Positions 1 through 7,728 of a stretch of 64,000 nucleotides of DNA are shown here, piece by piece (the stretch's first letter is position 1; each line of letters starts with the position of its first letter). The stretch lies in assembly GCA_947475295.1 (NCBI GenBank), contig CANJLF010000002.1, forward strand, positions 56,690 to 120,689, read 5' to 3'. This stretch comes from Fidelibacterota bacterium. Its GTDB lineage: Bacteria; Pseudomonadota; Alphaproteobacteria; Rhodospirillales; Rhodospirillaceae. The position numbers and the translations under genes were made by a program. The notes under the pieces were generated by a model. It saw only the letters and a program-made list of their open reading frames with translations. It searched no databases and had not been told where the DNA came from.

Positions 1-3
1 GGC

Positions 4-654
4 ATGACTTACGCCGTTAAGGAAATTTTCTATACGCTGCAAGGTGAAGGCGCGAATACCGGCAAACCCGCCGTATTCTGCCGCTTCTCCGGCTGCAACC
101 TATGGAGCGGCCTGGAGCGGGACCGGGATAGCGCCGTCTGCCGGTTTTGCGACACCGACTTTGTCGGCACCGATGGCGCGGGCGGCGGCAAATTCGCCGA
201 TGCCGAGGCCTTGGCCAATGCGGTCAGCACGGCCTGGAAAGGCAATGCCCCCTACGAAAAAGATTGGGCGCAGCGCTTCGTGGTCTGCACGGGCGGCGAG
301 CCCCTTTTGCAAGTGGATGCCGCGCTGATCGCGGCGCTCCATGCCAGGGACTTCAAGATCGCCGTGGAGACCAACGGTACGATAGCTGTTCCAGCTGGTC
401 TCGACTGGGTTTGCGTCAGTCCCAAGGCCGAAGCCGAATTGGTGGTGACAGCGGGCGACGAGTTGAAGCTGGTCTATCCGCAAGCCGGCGGCACACCCGA
501 TCACTATGTGGGCCTCGCGTTCGCGCATTGGTTTCTGCAGCCCATGGACGGACCGGCGCGCGCGGCCAATAGCCAACTGGCTGTAGACTATTGCCTGGCG
601 CATCCAAAGTGGCGACTGTCGATGCAGACACACAAGTACTTGGGAATTCCGTAA
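4..654 (+). CDS. queE: 7-carboxy-7-deazaguanine synthase (radical SAM)
   Basis: This enzyme converts 6-carboxytetrahydropterin to 7-carboxy-7-deazaguanine in queuosine precursor synthesis. The N-terminus carries the family signature FYTLQGEGANTG. The cluster cysteines are spaced CNLW...VCRFC, that is C-x14-C-x2-C, the variant spacing known for some proteobacterial QueE proteins rather than the usual CxxxCxxC. The glycine-rich SAM segment TGGEP lies near residue 98. At 216 residues it has normal length. It begins at the window edge, so its promoter is not visible. queD starts 5 bases after its stop, which indicates one operon queE-queD-queC. Recognition is from sequence pattern and gene order. 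Confidence 0.93.
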   Translation: MTYAVKEIFYTLQGEGANTGKPAVFCRFSGCNLWSGLERDRDSAVCRFCDTDFVGTDGAGGGKFADAEALANAVSTAWKGNAPYEKDWAQRFVVCTGGEPLLQVDAALIAALHARDFKIAVETNGTIAVPAGLDWVCVSPKAEAELVVTAGDELKLVYPQAGGTPDHYVGLAFAHWFLQPMDGPARAANSQLAVDYCLAHPKWRLSMQTHKYLGIP

Positions 655-659
655 ACCTC

Positions 660-1046
660 ATGGCTCGTGACATTAAATCTGGCCGCTTTCACATCGTCAA
701 AGAGTTCGGCTTCGAAGCCGCCCACTCTTTCGGGCACAAGCCCGAAGGCCACGCCAACACGCGCGTGCACGGCCATTCGTTCAAGGCCGAGGTGGCGCTG
801 ACAGGCGAGCCCGATGCCACGAGCGGCTGCGTGGTCGACTTCGAGATCCTCACCCAGGCGGTCGATAAAGTGCGCGCGAAGCTCGATCATCACTTTCTCA
901 ACGACATCCAGGGCCTGGGCACACCGTCCTTGGAAAATCTGGCGCGCTGGATTGCCGGCGAGTTGCGCCCGCAGTTTCCCGAGCTGGCCAGCGTCACCGT
1001 GCGCCGCCCGTCGCTGGGCGAATCCTGCCGCTTTGACGTCATATGA
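660..1046 (+). CDS. queD: 6-carboxy-5,6,7,8-tetrahydropterin synthase
   Basis: This is a 128-residue QueD/PTPS-family enzyme that makes 6-carboxytetrahydropterin from dihydroneopterin triphosphate. The zinc histidines are visible in FEAAHSF and in VHGHSF, and the C-terminal part contains the family glutamate in PSLENLARW. The ATG at 660 was chosen because the protein then begins MARDIKSGRF, the usual distance ahead of the first zinc histidine. An upstream in-frame start would lie inside queE. The stop codon overlaps the queC start as ATGA, so translation of the two genes is probably coupled. Confidence 0.92.
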   Translation: MARDIKSGRFHIVKEFGFEAAHSFGHKPEGHANTRVHGHSFKAEVALTGEPDATSGCVVDFEILTQAVDKVRAKLDHHFLNDIQGLGTPSLENLARWIAGELRPQFPELASVTVRRPSLGESCRFDVI

Positions 1047-1070
1047 GCGAAGCTTCGCTTCGACATATGA
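1039..1070. repeat. inverted repeat spanning the queD/queC junction
   Basis: The outer arms TCATATG and CATATGA (1039-1045 and 1064-1070) surround a perfect 14-base palindrome AGCGAAGCTTCGCT (1046-1059), with TCGA as the only asymmetric part. It covers the queD stop and both possible queC starts (1043 and 1067). In the mRNA it could fold over the initiation region. Any function is inference. Confidence 0.7.
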
Positions 1071-1726
1071 CAGCATCCCGCTGCGTCGTCTTGCATTCTG
1101 GCGGACTTGATTCCACCGTTTGTCTGCTGCTTGCCAAAAAACACGGCCGCACGCCGCGCAGCCTCGGCATCGCTTACGGTCAGCGCCACGACGTGGAACT
1201 GGCTTATGCTGCCAAGCAATGCGAGCGCTTCGGTATCGACCGCCATGTGGTTGAAGTGGCCTGGGCTAAGCCCGAGATTCACATCCCCACGGACCGCAGC
1301 GTCGCCGAGATGAAAGCCGGCATCGCGCCGACATTTGTGCCGGGACGCAACGCCGTGTTCCTGGCGCTGGCCTGCGCCGAAGCCGCCGGCGTCGGCGCCA
1401 CGGAGGTTTGGCTGGGCGTCAACGCCGTGGACTATTCAGGCTATCCCGATTGCCGGGAATCTTTTCTGCAAGCCTTCCGCGCCATGTGGGCCGAAGCCGT
1501 GCCCAATCCGCCGCGCATCGTCGCACCGCTGGTGAAACTGACCAAGCCGGAGATCGCCGCCCTCGCCCGCGACCTGGGCCTCAAACACGGCGATACCTGG
1601 AGCTGCTATGCGCCCAATCTTTCAGGGCCGGCACCGGCACCTTGCGGCCATTGCGACGCCTGCCTGCTGCATACCCACGCCTGGGCCGAAGCCGGCAACG
1701 TCGGCGCTGTCAGCGCCGAGATTTAG
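1043..1726 (+). CDS. queC: 7-cyano-7-deazaguanine synthase
   Basis: QueC uses ATP and ammonia to turn 7-carboxy-7-deazaguanine into preQ0. The PP-loop SGGLDST lies near residues 19-25. The C-terminal zinc-binding cysteines are seen in CYAPN...CGHCDAC. The protein of 227 residues has normal length. The ATG at 1043 overlaps the queD stop by four bases. A second in-frame ATG at 1067 gives a protein beginning MTASRCVVLHSGG, and the eight residues between the two are not typical of the family, so the downstream start is possible. It is the last gene of the queuosine operon; the next gene converges on it. Confidence 0.93.
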   Translation: MSEASLRHMTASRCVVLHSGGLDSTVCLLLAKKHGRTPRSLGIAYGQRHDVELAYAAKQCERFGIDRHVVEVAWAKPEIHIPTDRSVAEMKAGIAPTFVPGRNAVFLALACAEAAGVGATEVWLGVNAVDYSGYPDCRESFLQAFRAMWAEAVPNPPRIVAPLVKLTKPEIAALARDLGLKHGDTWSCYAPNLSGPAPAPCGHCDACLLHTHAWAEAGNVGAVSAEI

Positions 1727-1739
1727 AAGTCCGCGAGCG

Positions 1740-2120
1740 CTATTGCACCGGTTCGCGCAAGGCTTCCGCCATATTGCCGCAGCCTTTATTGATGACCGCG
1801 AGATCAACCTTGTTGTCCTTGGCCGCCTGGGCGCGACGCGCTTCGGTCGGGCACGAAGTATTGAAGAGCCCTTGGACTTTTTCGATGAGCGCCGCGGGAC
1901 AGGGCGCCGGCTCGGCGGGCTTTTTGGAAAAATATGCAGGCCCGGCGCCACCCAGCACCGGCTCGCCGCCGACCAATAGACCCATAACAGGCTGCGGCGT
2001 CGGGATGACGGCGCCGTATTGATCAAAGAAGTCCATCTTCACACATTTCGCGGCCGCGGCGGGCGCACTCAGAGCGAGGACGCCGCAAGCCAGGATCGCG
2101 AAAGACAAAACAAAACGCAT
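1740..2120 (-). CDS. small exported protein of unknown function
   Basis: A 126-residue protein I do not recognise. The N-terminus MRFVLSFAILACGVLALSAP is a clear signal peptide ending in APAAAA, so the mature part is probably periplasmic. Four cysteines remain after the signal (CVK, PCPAA, TSCP, KGCG), which could form two disulfides. The ATG at 2120 is preferred because it places the signal peptide at the start; an upstream reading would run through the tRNA gene. It ends 13 bases from the convergent queC and lies just downstream of tRNA-Leu on the same strand. Confidence 0.7.
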   Translation of the reverse strand: MRFVLSFAILACGVLALSAPAAAAKCVKMDFFDQYGAVIPTPQPVMGLLVGGEPVLGGAGPAYFSKKPAEPAPCPAALIEKVQGLFNTSCPTEARRAQAAKDNKVDLAVINKGCGNMAEALREPVQ

Positions 2121-2152
2121 GGCCGCCTTTCGGGCTTTGAGCCCATCGAGAG

Positions 2153-2237
2153 TGGTGCGGGCAGAGGGAATCGAACCCCCACGTCCAAGGACACCAGATT
2201 TTGAGTCTGGCGCGTCTACCAGTTCCGCCATGCCCGC
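2153..2237 (-). tRNA. tRNA-Leu (anticodon CAA)
   Basis: On the minus strand the acceptor arms GCGGGCA (from 2237) and TGCCCGC pair over seven bases and are followed by A and an encoded CCA. The anticodon stem CCAGA/TCTGG encloses the loop CTCAAAA, so the anticodon is CAA and reads UUG leucine codons. The T loop GGTTCGATTCC is present. The total length of 85 bases with a long variable arm fits a class II tRNA. Confidence 0.95.
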
Positions 2238-2412
2238 ACGGGCTCGAACCACGTGGGCTCGAAAGTGGACCCCAATTGGGGCCACAGATGGGCGATGGAA
2301 ATAGACGAGGATGGCGGCAGTGTAAAGCACTCCCGGAACGGGAAAATCCCCGGAAATTGCCCCGCCTGCCCTTGAATTGCTTGGGGAACCCCGACCTGAT
2401 AGGACTTGGGCT

Positions 2413-2934
2413 ATGGCACCAGGGGCAGATACTCGTTCGCAAGATTGGGGCTGGCGCGCGACGGCAGCCGCAACGGCGGCGGCGGCGGCGATTTTGGCGA
2501 CGGTCTATGTCGCCCAATATGGCTTTGACCTCTGGCCCTGCGAGCTTTGCCTGCTCCAGCGCGTGCCTTATTTCCTGATTGTGGTTTTGGGCGGGCTCGC
2601 GCTGATGCCCGCCGTCGACAGCCGCTCGCGGCGCATCGTTCTGTTCCACCTAGCGGGGCTGTTTTTGCTGGATGCGGGCTTTGCCCTCTATCACACCGGC
2701 GTCGAGTTCCACTGGTGGGAAGGCCCCATCGCCTGCACCGGCGGCAGCGCCCGCGGGATTTCCGTAAACGACCTCATGGGCGCACTCGGCAAGCCAGCCC
2801 ATCCCAATTGCGACGAACCGGCTTTCCTGTTCATGGGCATTTCCCTCGCCGGCTTCAATGTCTTCGTAGCGCTTGGCCTTGCCGGCGCGAGCTTGGCGGC
2901 GGCCTTGCGCAAAGCTTGGTGGTCCCAGCCATGA
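2413..2934 (+). CDS. DsbB-family disulfide bond formation protein
   Basis: An inner-membrane protein of about 173 residues with four hydrophobic segments. The first periplasmic cysteine pair is in LWPCELCLLQR, a hallmark of DsbB, which passes electrons from DsbA to quinone. A second pair is in IACTGG and HPNCDE. The start at 2413 was chosen over 2377 because the extra 12 residues look non-coding; this remains uncertain. The stop overlaps the COQ7 start as ATGA, which is notable because both proteins depend on ubiquinone. Alphaproteobacterial DsbB/BdbC-like proteins vary, so I do not assign the symbol. Confidence 0.85.
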   Translation: MAPGADTRSQDWGWRATAAATAAAAAILATVYVAQYGFDLWPCELCLLQRVPYFLIVVLGGLALMPAVDSRSRRIVLFHLAGLFLLDAGFALYHTGVEFHWWEGPIACTGGSARGISVNDLMGALGKPAHPNCDEPAFLFMGISLAGFNVFVALGLAGASLAAALRKAWWSQP

Positions 2935-3482
2935 CCCTCACCGCGGAAAACCGATTGCCGGGCGATCCCGACCGCGAGACCATGATCGCCGAGATCATTC
3001 GCGTTGATCAGGCCGGTGAATACGGCGCGAAGCGCATCTACGAAGGCCAGCTCGCGGTGCTGGGGATGAGCGACGCCGCGCCGATCTTGCGCGACATGTT
3101 GGCCCAGGAGGAAAAGCACCTCGCCAAGTTCAACACCATCATGGCGGCGCGGCGTGTCCGCCCGACGGTGCTGGAGCCCTTGTGGCATGTGGCGGGCTTC
3201 GCACTCGGCGCCGCCACGGCGCTGCTCGGGAAAGAAGCCGCCATGGCCTGCACGGCCGCCGTGGAGGACGTCATCGGCGAGCACTATGCCGAACAGACCG
3301 CGCAACTGGGCGATGACGAGCGCGATTTGCGGGAAACCATCTCCGCCTTTCGCGGCGACGAGATGCATCACCGCGACGTCAGCCTCGCCCACGGCGCCGA
3401 AAGCGCGCCGGCCTATCTGCCACTGACCACGGCCATCAAGGCCGGCACGCGGCTGGCGATTTGGTTATCGAAAAGAATCTAG
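2931..3482 (+). CDS. coq7: COQ7 family demethoxyubiquinone hydroxylase
   Basis: A 183-residue di-iron monooxygenase of the COQ7 family, which adds the C6 hydroxyl group in ubiquinone synthesis. The iron ligands appear as glutamates and ExxH motifs: RVDQAGEYGA, EEKHLAKF, EDVIGEHY and DEMHHRD. A hydrophobic stretch around FALGAATALLG fits the membrane-associated surface of the family. The ATG overlaps the stop of the dsbB-like gene. The long reading that starts upstream is only the alternative frame of that gene. Confidence 0.93.
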   Translation: MTLTAENRLPGDPDRETMIAEIIRVDQAGEYGAKRIYEGQLAVLGMSDAAPILRDMLAQEEKHLAKFNTIMAARRVRPTVLEPLWHVAGFALGAATALLGKEAAMACTAAVEDVIGEHYAEQTAQLGDDERDLRETISAFRGDEMHHRDVSLAHGAESAPAYLPLTTAIKAGTRLAIWLSKRI

Positions 3483-3497
3483 GAATAGCGGGCCGGC

Positions 3498-4061
3498 TTA
3501 CGCCTGCTCCAGTTCCGTATCCCAATAGAGATAATCGCGCCAACTTTGATGCAGGTAGTTGGGCGGAAAGCCGCGCCCGATTTCCTGCAATTCATACGAG
3601 TTGGGGCGGTAGGGACGCTGCGACGGGAACATGTGGGCTTCCTGGGGAAGCCGGTTGCCCTTCACGAGGTTGCAGCTTGAGCACGCCGTCACCACGTTTT
3701 GCCAGGTCGTTCGGCCCCCGCGTGAGCGGGGGATCATATGATCAAAGGTCAGATCGTTGGTGGGATGAGGCGTGTGGCAATACTGGCATTTGAAATAGTC
3801 GCGCAGGAACACGTTGAATCGCGTGAAAGCGGGCGAGCGCTCCATCGGCGCGTATTTTTTAAGGCAAATGACGCTGGGCAATTTCATTTCCCAGCTGGGC
3901 GAGCGCACGACCTGGTCGTATTCCTGCACCACTTGCACGCGGCCCAGGAAGACAGCCTTGATGGTTTCCTGCCACGACCACAGCGACAGCGGAAAATAAC
4001 TGAGCGGGCGGAAGTCCGCGTTCAGCACCAAAGCCGGACAGGTTTCGAGCAGCGCCGTCAC
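3498..4061 (-). CDS. HNH endonuclease family protein
   Basis: A 187-residue protein with an HNH nuclease fold in its second half. The motifs are CQYC (zinc), FDHMIPRSRGG (first histidine), WQNVV (asparagine) and CSSCN (second zinc pair). The N-terminal half, starting MTALLETCPALVLNADFRPL, is typical of the chromosomal HNH proteins found as single genes across alphaproteobacteria. Its substrate is not known. It is convergent with coq7 and divergent from gluQ. Confidence 0.88.
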   Translation of the reverse strand: MTALLETCPALVLNADFRPLSYFPLSLWSWQETIKAVFLGRVQVVQEYDQVVRSPSWEMKLPSVICLKKYAPMERSPAFTRFNVFLRDYFKCQYCHTPHPTNDLTFDHMIPRSRGGRTTWQNVVTACSSCNLVKGNRLPQEAHMFPSQRPYRPNSYELQEIGRGFPPNYLHQSWRDYLYWDTELEQA

Positions 4062-4182
4062 TACTACACCTCGAGCCAGATATGCGGTCGCAGTCTAGCA
4101 ACTCTCCGCCGGAATACAAAATGTGGTATTCGTGACGGGAGCTTCCACTAGATCCACGAGAGCCCCCATGGCGATAGGCGGC

Positions 4183-5052
4183 ATGCGTTCAGCCTTACCC
4201 CCGGTCACGCGGTTTGCCCCCAGTCCGACGGGGTTTTTACACCTGGGAGCCGCCTATTCGGCCCTGTTCGCCGCCGCCGCAGCGGGCCGGAAGGGCCGTT
4301 TTCTGCTGCGGATCGAGGGCATCGACGGTGGCCGCTGCCGGCCCGAATTCGAGGCCGCCATATACGAGGACCTGGCCTGGCTGGGCCTTACCTGGGAGAC
4401 CCCCGTGCGACGGCAGGAAGAGCACTTCGCCGCCTATGCCGAGGTGGTGGCCGGCCTCAATAAGGATGGACTGCTCTACCCCTGTTTCTGCACCCGGGCC
4501 GAAATCCAGCGCGAGATTGCCGGCGCGGCCTCGGCGCCGCATTTGCAGCTGGGCCCCGACGGCCCGATTTATCCCGGCACCTGCCGGCACCTCTCCCATG
4601 CCGAACAGCGGCGGCGCATAGATGAAGGCCTGCCCTACGCGCTTCGCTTGCGCACGAATGAGGCCCGCGCGTCCGCCGGGCCCCTGACATGGCACGACGA
4701 CGGCTTGGGCGAAATGACCGCGATGCCGGAAATCTTCTGCGATGTGGTGCTGGCCCGTAAGGATGTGCCCGCCAGTTATCATCTGGCCTGCACCTGGGAC
4801 GACGCCCTGCAGGGCGTCACGCTGGTAACGCGTGGCGAGGATCTGGTGCCCGCGACCCATATTCACCGCCTGCTGCAAGCGCTTTGGAAAGTGCCGACGC
4901 CGCGTTACCGCCACCATCGTCTTCTCGTGGGCCCCGACGGTAAGAAGTTCTCAAAACGCGATCAGGCACCGACGGTGCGGGCTCTGCGCGAAGGGGGGTG
5001 CGATCCGGCGGATGTCATCGCTATGATCGATGCGCAAGTTCCCAAGATTTAA
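4183..5052 (+). CDS. gluQ: glutamyl-Q tRNA(Asp) synthetase
   Basis: This truncated glutamyl-tRNA synthetase paralog attaches glutamate to queuosine at the wobble position of tRNA(Asp). The catalytic core has RFAPSPTGFLHLGAAYS (the HIGH motif as HLGA) and KKFSKRD (the KMSKS motif). The anticodon-binding domain of GltX is absent, as expected at about 290 residues. A zinc-binding segment is visible as CFCTR and YPGTCR. Starts at 4168 and 4123 are also possible; 4183 leaves the shortest non-family N-terminus. It works downstream of the queEDC products 2.4 kb away. Confidence 0.92.
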   Translation: MRSALPPVTRFAPSPTGFLHLGAAYSALFAAAAAGRKGRFLLRIEGIDGGRCRPEFEAAIYEDLAWLGLTWETPVRRQEEHFAAYAEVVAGLNKDGLLYPCFCTRAEIQREIAGAASAPHLQLGPDGPIYPGTCRHLSHAEQRRRIDEGLPYALRLRTNEARASAGPLTWHDDGLGEMTAMPEIFCDVVLARKDVPASYHLACTWDDALQGVTLVTRGEDLVPATHIHRLLQALWKVPTPRYRHHRLLVGPDGKKFSKRDQAPTVRALREGGCDPADVIAMIDAQVPKI

Positions 5053-5076
5053 GCGAATTAGTATCGGCTAACAGCA

Positions 5077-7713
5077 GTGTCAGAATCAAATTCCCAATCC
5101 GCGCCAACCGACAGTCGCGCCGACGCAACTCATGCGAAGCTATTGATTGGCCTTGCTCAGCATAAAAACGGGCAACTCGTACAAGCACAACAAACCTACC
5201 GGGAGGTACTTGACCTTCAACCCCAACACTCTGATGCCTTTCATCTATTAGGTGTCATTGAGGCTCAGACTGGGAACTTTGCTCAAGCCGTTACCTATAT
5301 GGATAAAGCGCTTGAGATAAACCCTGCCCATATCGTCGCCTATAACAATCGCGCGAACGCGTTGAAGGAGCTGGGGCAACTCAAGGCCGCGGTTGAAAGC
5401 TACGACAAGGCTATCGAACTCCAGCCAAGCCATGTCGAGGCCCACTACGCGCGGGCGAATATCCTCGGCCAGCTTAATCAGCATGAATCCGCCGCTGAAG
5501 GTTATCGCGAAGTCATTCGGCTCAAGCCTGATTTTGTCGAAGCCTATAATAACCTCGGCGTATCATTGCGGGAGCTAAAGCAAACGCAAGCCGCAATTGA
5601 AATCTACGATAAGGCCATTCAACTCCACTCCGGTCATTCGATTCTATTCAACAATCGCGGAATCGCGCTCTTCGACCTGGAGCAGCATGAGGCTGCGTTG
5701 GCCAGTTATGACAGAGCGATTTTGCTCGATGGCAGCAATGCGCGGGCGCAAAATAACCGCGGCATCGTATTGTCGGCTCTAAAGCAATACGACGCGGCGC
5801 TCGCGAGCTACGACAAGGCCATCCAAATCGACGCGCGTTTTTTAGACGCCTACAATAATCGTGGGCTTGCGCTAAACGCTTTAAGGCATCACCGATCCGC
5901 TATCGATAACTATAATATGGCCATCCAACTTAATCCCAACCATCCCGAGGCTTACAATAACCGTGGCGTGGCATTGGCTGACCTAGGGCTTCGTGACGCC
6001 GCACTTAGCAGCTACGAAGAGGCAATCGCATTAAAGCCAGACTATGCGGCGGCCTACAATAATCGCGGCAATGTCTTACAGGATTTGCGGCGGCATAGGG
6101 ACGCACTGACGAACTACGACAGCGCGTTACGATTCGATCCTGATAATGCGGCTATTTATAATAATCGCGGCGCCGTGCTGCTGACTTTGAAAGAGTACCG
6201 AAAGGCTATTGAGTCCTTTGACAGCGCCATTCGACTCAAGCCCGATTACGCTGAAGCTCATAACAATCGCGGACACGCGTTGCGGGAGCTGAAGCAATAT
6301 CAGGCCGCGCTTGAAAGCTACGAAAACGCATTCCGGCTGGAGCCTGACTTTGAATTCTTATATGGCGTGAAGCTCCACACCCAAATGCACCTTTGTGATT
6401 GGAGAGGTGTCGACAACCAGATCTCGGAAATTGTCGGACAGATTGCCCATAACAAACCGTGCTCCAATCCATTTCCGGTTCTCTCCTTCACCGACTCATT
6501 ATCTTTACACCGCAAGGCCGCAGAGATTTGGGTAAATAAGAAGTATCCGTCCAACGCTGTTCTTGGCGCTATTCCTCGGCGTCCCCCGCGCGACAAGATT
6601 CGGGTTGGGTATTTTTCAATGGATTTCCGCGTCCACGCGATCGCTTTCCTGATTTCGGGGATCATCGAAGCTCACAACCGGGACAGGTTTGAAATCTATG
6701 GACTTTGTTTTGGTCCAAATACGGGGGATGAAATGCAACGGCGACTGAAAACCGCCTTTGATAAGTTTGTCCACGTTGAGGGAACTTCAAGCCAGGACAT
6801 AGCCGCTCTGGCGCGAAGCATGAACATTGACATCGCGGTCGATCTGGCGGGACACACGACCGACTCACGCGCTGAGATATTCGCGGCGCGGGCGGCGCCT
6901 ATACAGGTAAATTATCTCGGCTATCCCGGGACTATGGGGGCCGACTATATGGATTACCTCATGGCGGATAAAACCGTCATACCGGAAGAGGATCGAAACC
7001 ATTACGTGGAGAAGATTGTTTATCTGCCCAACAGCTACCAACCAAACGACAACAAGCGCCGGACTGCAGATAGAGTTTTTACGCGCGAAGAGCTGGGGCT
7101 CCCCCAATCGGCTTTTGTGTTCTGTTGTTTTAATAACAGCTTCAAGGTAACACCCGCTACATTTGACAGCTGGATGAAAATTCTAAAGCAGGTCGAAGGA
7201 AGTGTGCTGTGGCTTTTGGAAGATAGTCCTATGGCCGCGGAAAATCTCCGTCGGGAAGCCGCGCTCCGGGGCGTAAGTGGTTCCCGCTTGGTTTTCGCGC
7301 GGCGTATGGCTCAAGCGGAACATCTCGCGCGACATCGCGCCGCCGACTTATTCATAGACACGTCGCCGTATAACGCACACACCACCGCCAGTGACGCGCT
7401 TTGGGCGGGATTGCCCGTGTTGACGTGTGCGGGCAGCAGCTTCCCGAGCAGAGTAGCCGCGAGCCTTCTCGCGGCCATTGATTTGCCTGAACTCATCACG
7501 TTTACGACGGATGATTATGAGTCGCTCGCGGTCAGGTTAGCCAAGAACCCCGGCGTCTTGAAAGCTATTCGAGAAAAATTGAACCGCAACCGGCTAAACA
7601 CGCCCTTGTTCGACACAAAGAAGTCCGCAATGCACATAGAGGAGGCTTATGAGCTTATGTATATGCGGTATCATACCGGCGCAAAATCCGATCATATTGA
7701 GATCGGCTCATAG
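5077..7713 (+). CDS. TPR protein with O-GlcNAc transferase (GT41) domain
   Basis: An 878-residue protein with about twelve TPR units (residues 17-425), most carrying the block YNNRG, followed by a catalytic domain of the SPINDLY/OGT family (GT41). Family residues are present: DFRVH (the OGT histidine), APIQVNYLGYPGT, NNSFKVTP (the UDP-binding lysine) and DTSPYNAHTT. Known members move sugar from a nucleotide sugar to protein Ser/Thr; the bacterial targets are usually unknown. The start is GTG at 5077 with a weak ribosome site. The gene is visibly richer in A and T than its neighbours, and the repeats include almost identical units. It converges on another TPR-glycosyltransferase 15 bases away. 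Confidence 0.88.
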   Translation: MSESNSQSAPTDSRADATHAKLLIGLAQHKNGQLVQAQQTYREVLDLQPQHSDAFHLLGVIEAQTGNFAQAVTYMDKALEINPAHIVAYNNRANALKELGQLKAAVESYDKAIELQPSHVEAHYARANILGQLNQHESAAEGYREVIRLKPDFVEAYNNLGVSLRELKQTQAAIEIYDKAIQLHSGHSILFNNRGIALFDLEQHEAALASYDRAILLDGSNARAQNNRGIVLSALKQYDAALASYDKAIQIDARFLDAYNNRGLALNALRHHRSAIDNYNMAIQLNPNHPEAYNNRGVALADLGLRDAALSSYEEAIALKPDYAAAYNNRGNVLQDLRRHRDALTNYDSALRFDPDNAAIYNNRGAVLLTLKEYRKAIESFDSAIRLKPDYAEAHNNRGHALRELKQYQAALESYENAFRLEPDFEFLYGVKLHTQMHLCDWRGVDNQISEIVGQIAHNKPCSNPFPVLSFTDSLSLHRKAAEIWVNKKYPSNAVLGAIPRRPPRDKIRVGYFSMDFRVHAIAFLISGIIEAHNRDRFEIYGLCFGPNTGDEMQRRLKTAFDKFVHVEGTSSQDIAALARSMNIDIAVDLAGHTTDSRAEIFAARAAPIQVNYLGYPGTMGADYMDYLMADKTVIPEEDRNHYVEKIVYLPNSYQPNDNKRRTADRVFTREELGLPQSAFVFCCFNNSFKVTPATFDSWMKILKQVEGSVLWLLEDSPMAAENLRREAALRGVSGSRLVFARRMAQAEHLARHRAADLFIDTSPYNAHTTASDALWAGLPVLTCAGSSFPSRVAASLLAAIDLPELITFTTDDYESLAVRLAKNPGVLKAIREKLNRNRLNTPLFDTKKSAMHIEEAYELMYMRYHTGAKSDHIEIGS

Positions 7714-7728
7714 CAGTGTTGTTGCTAA

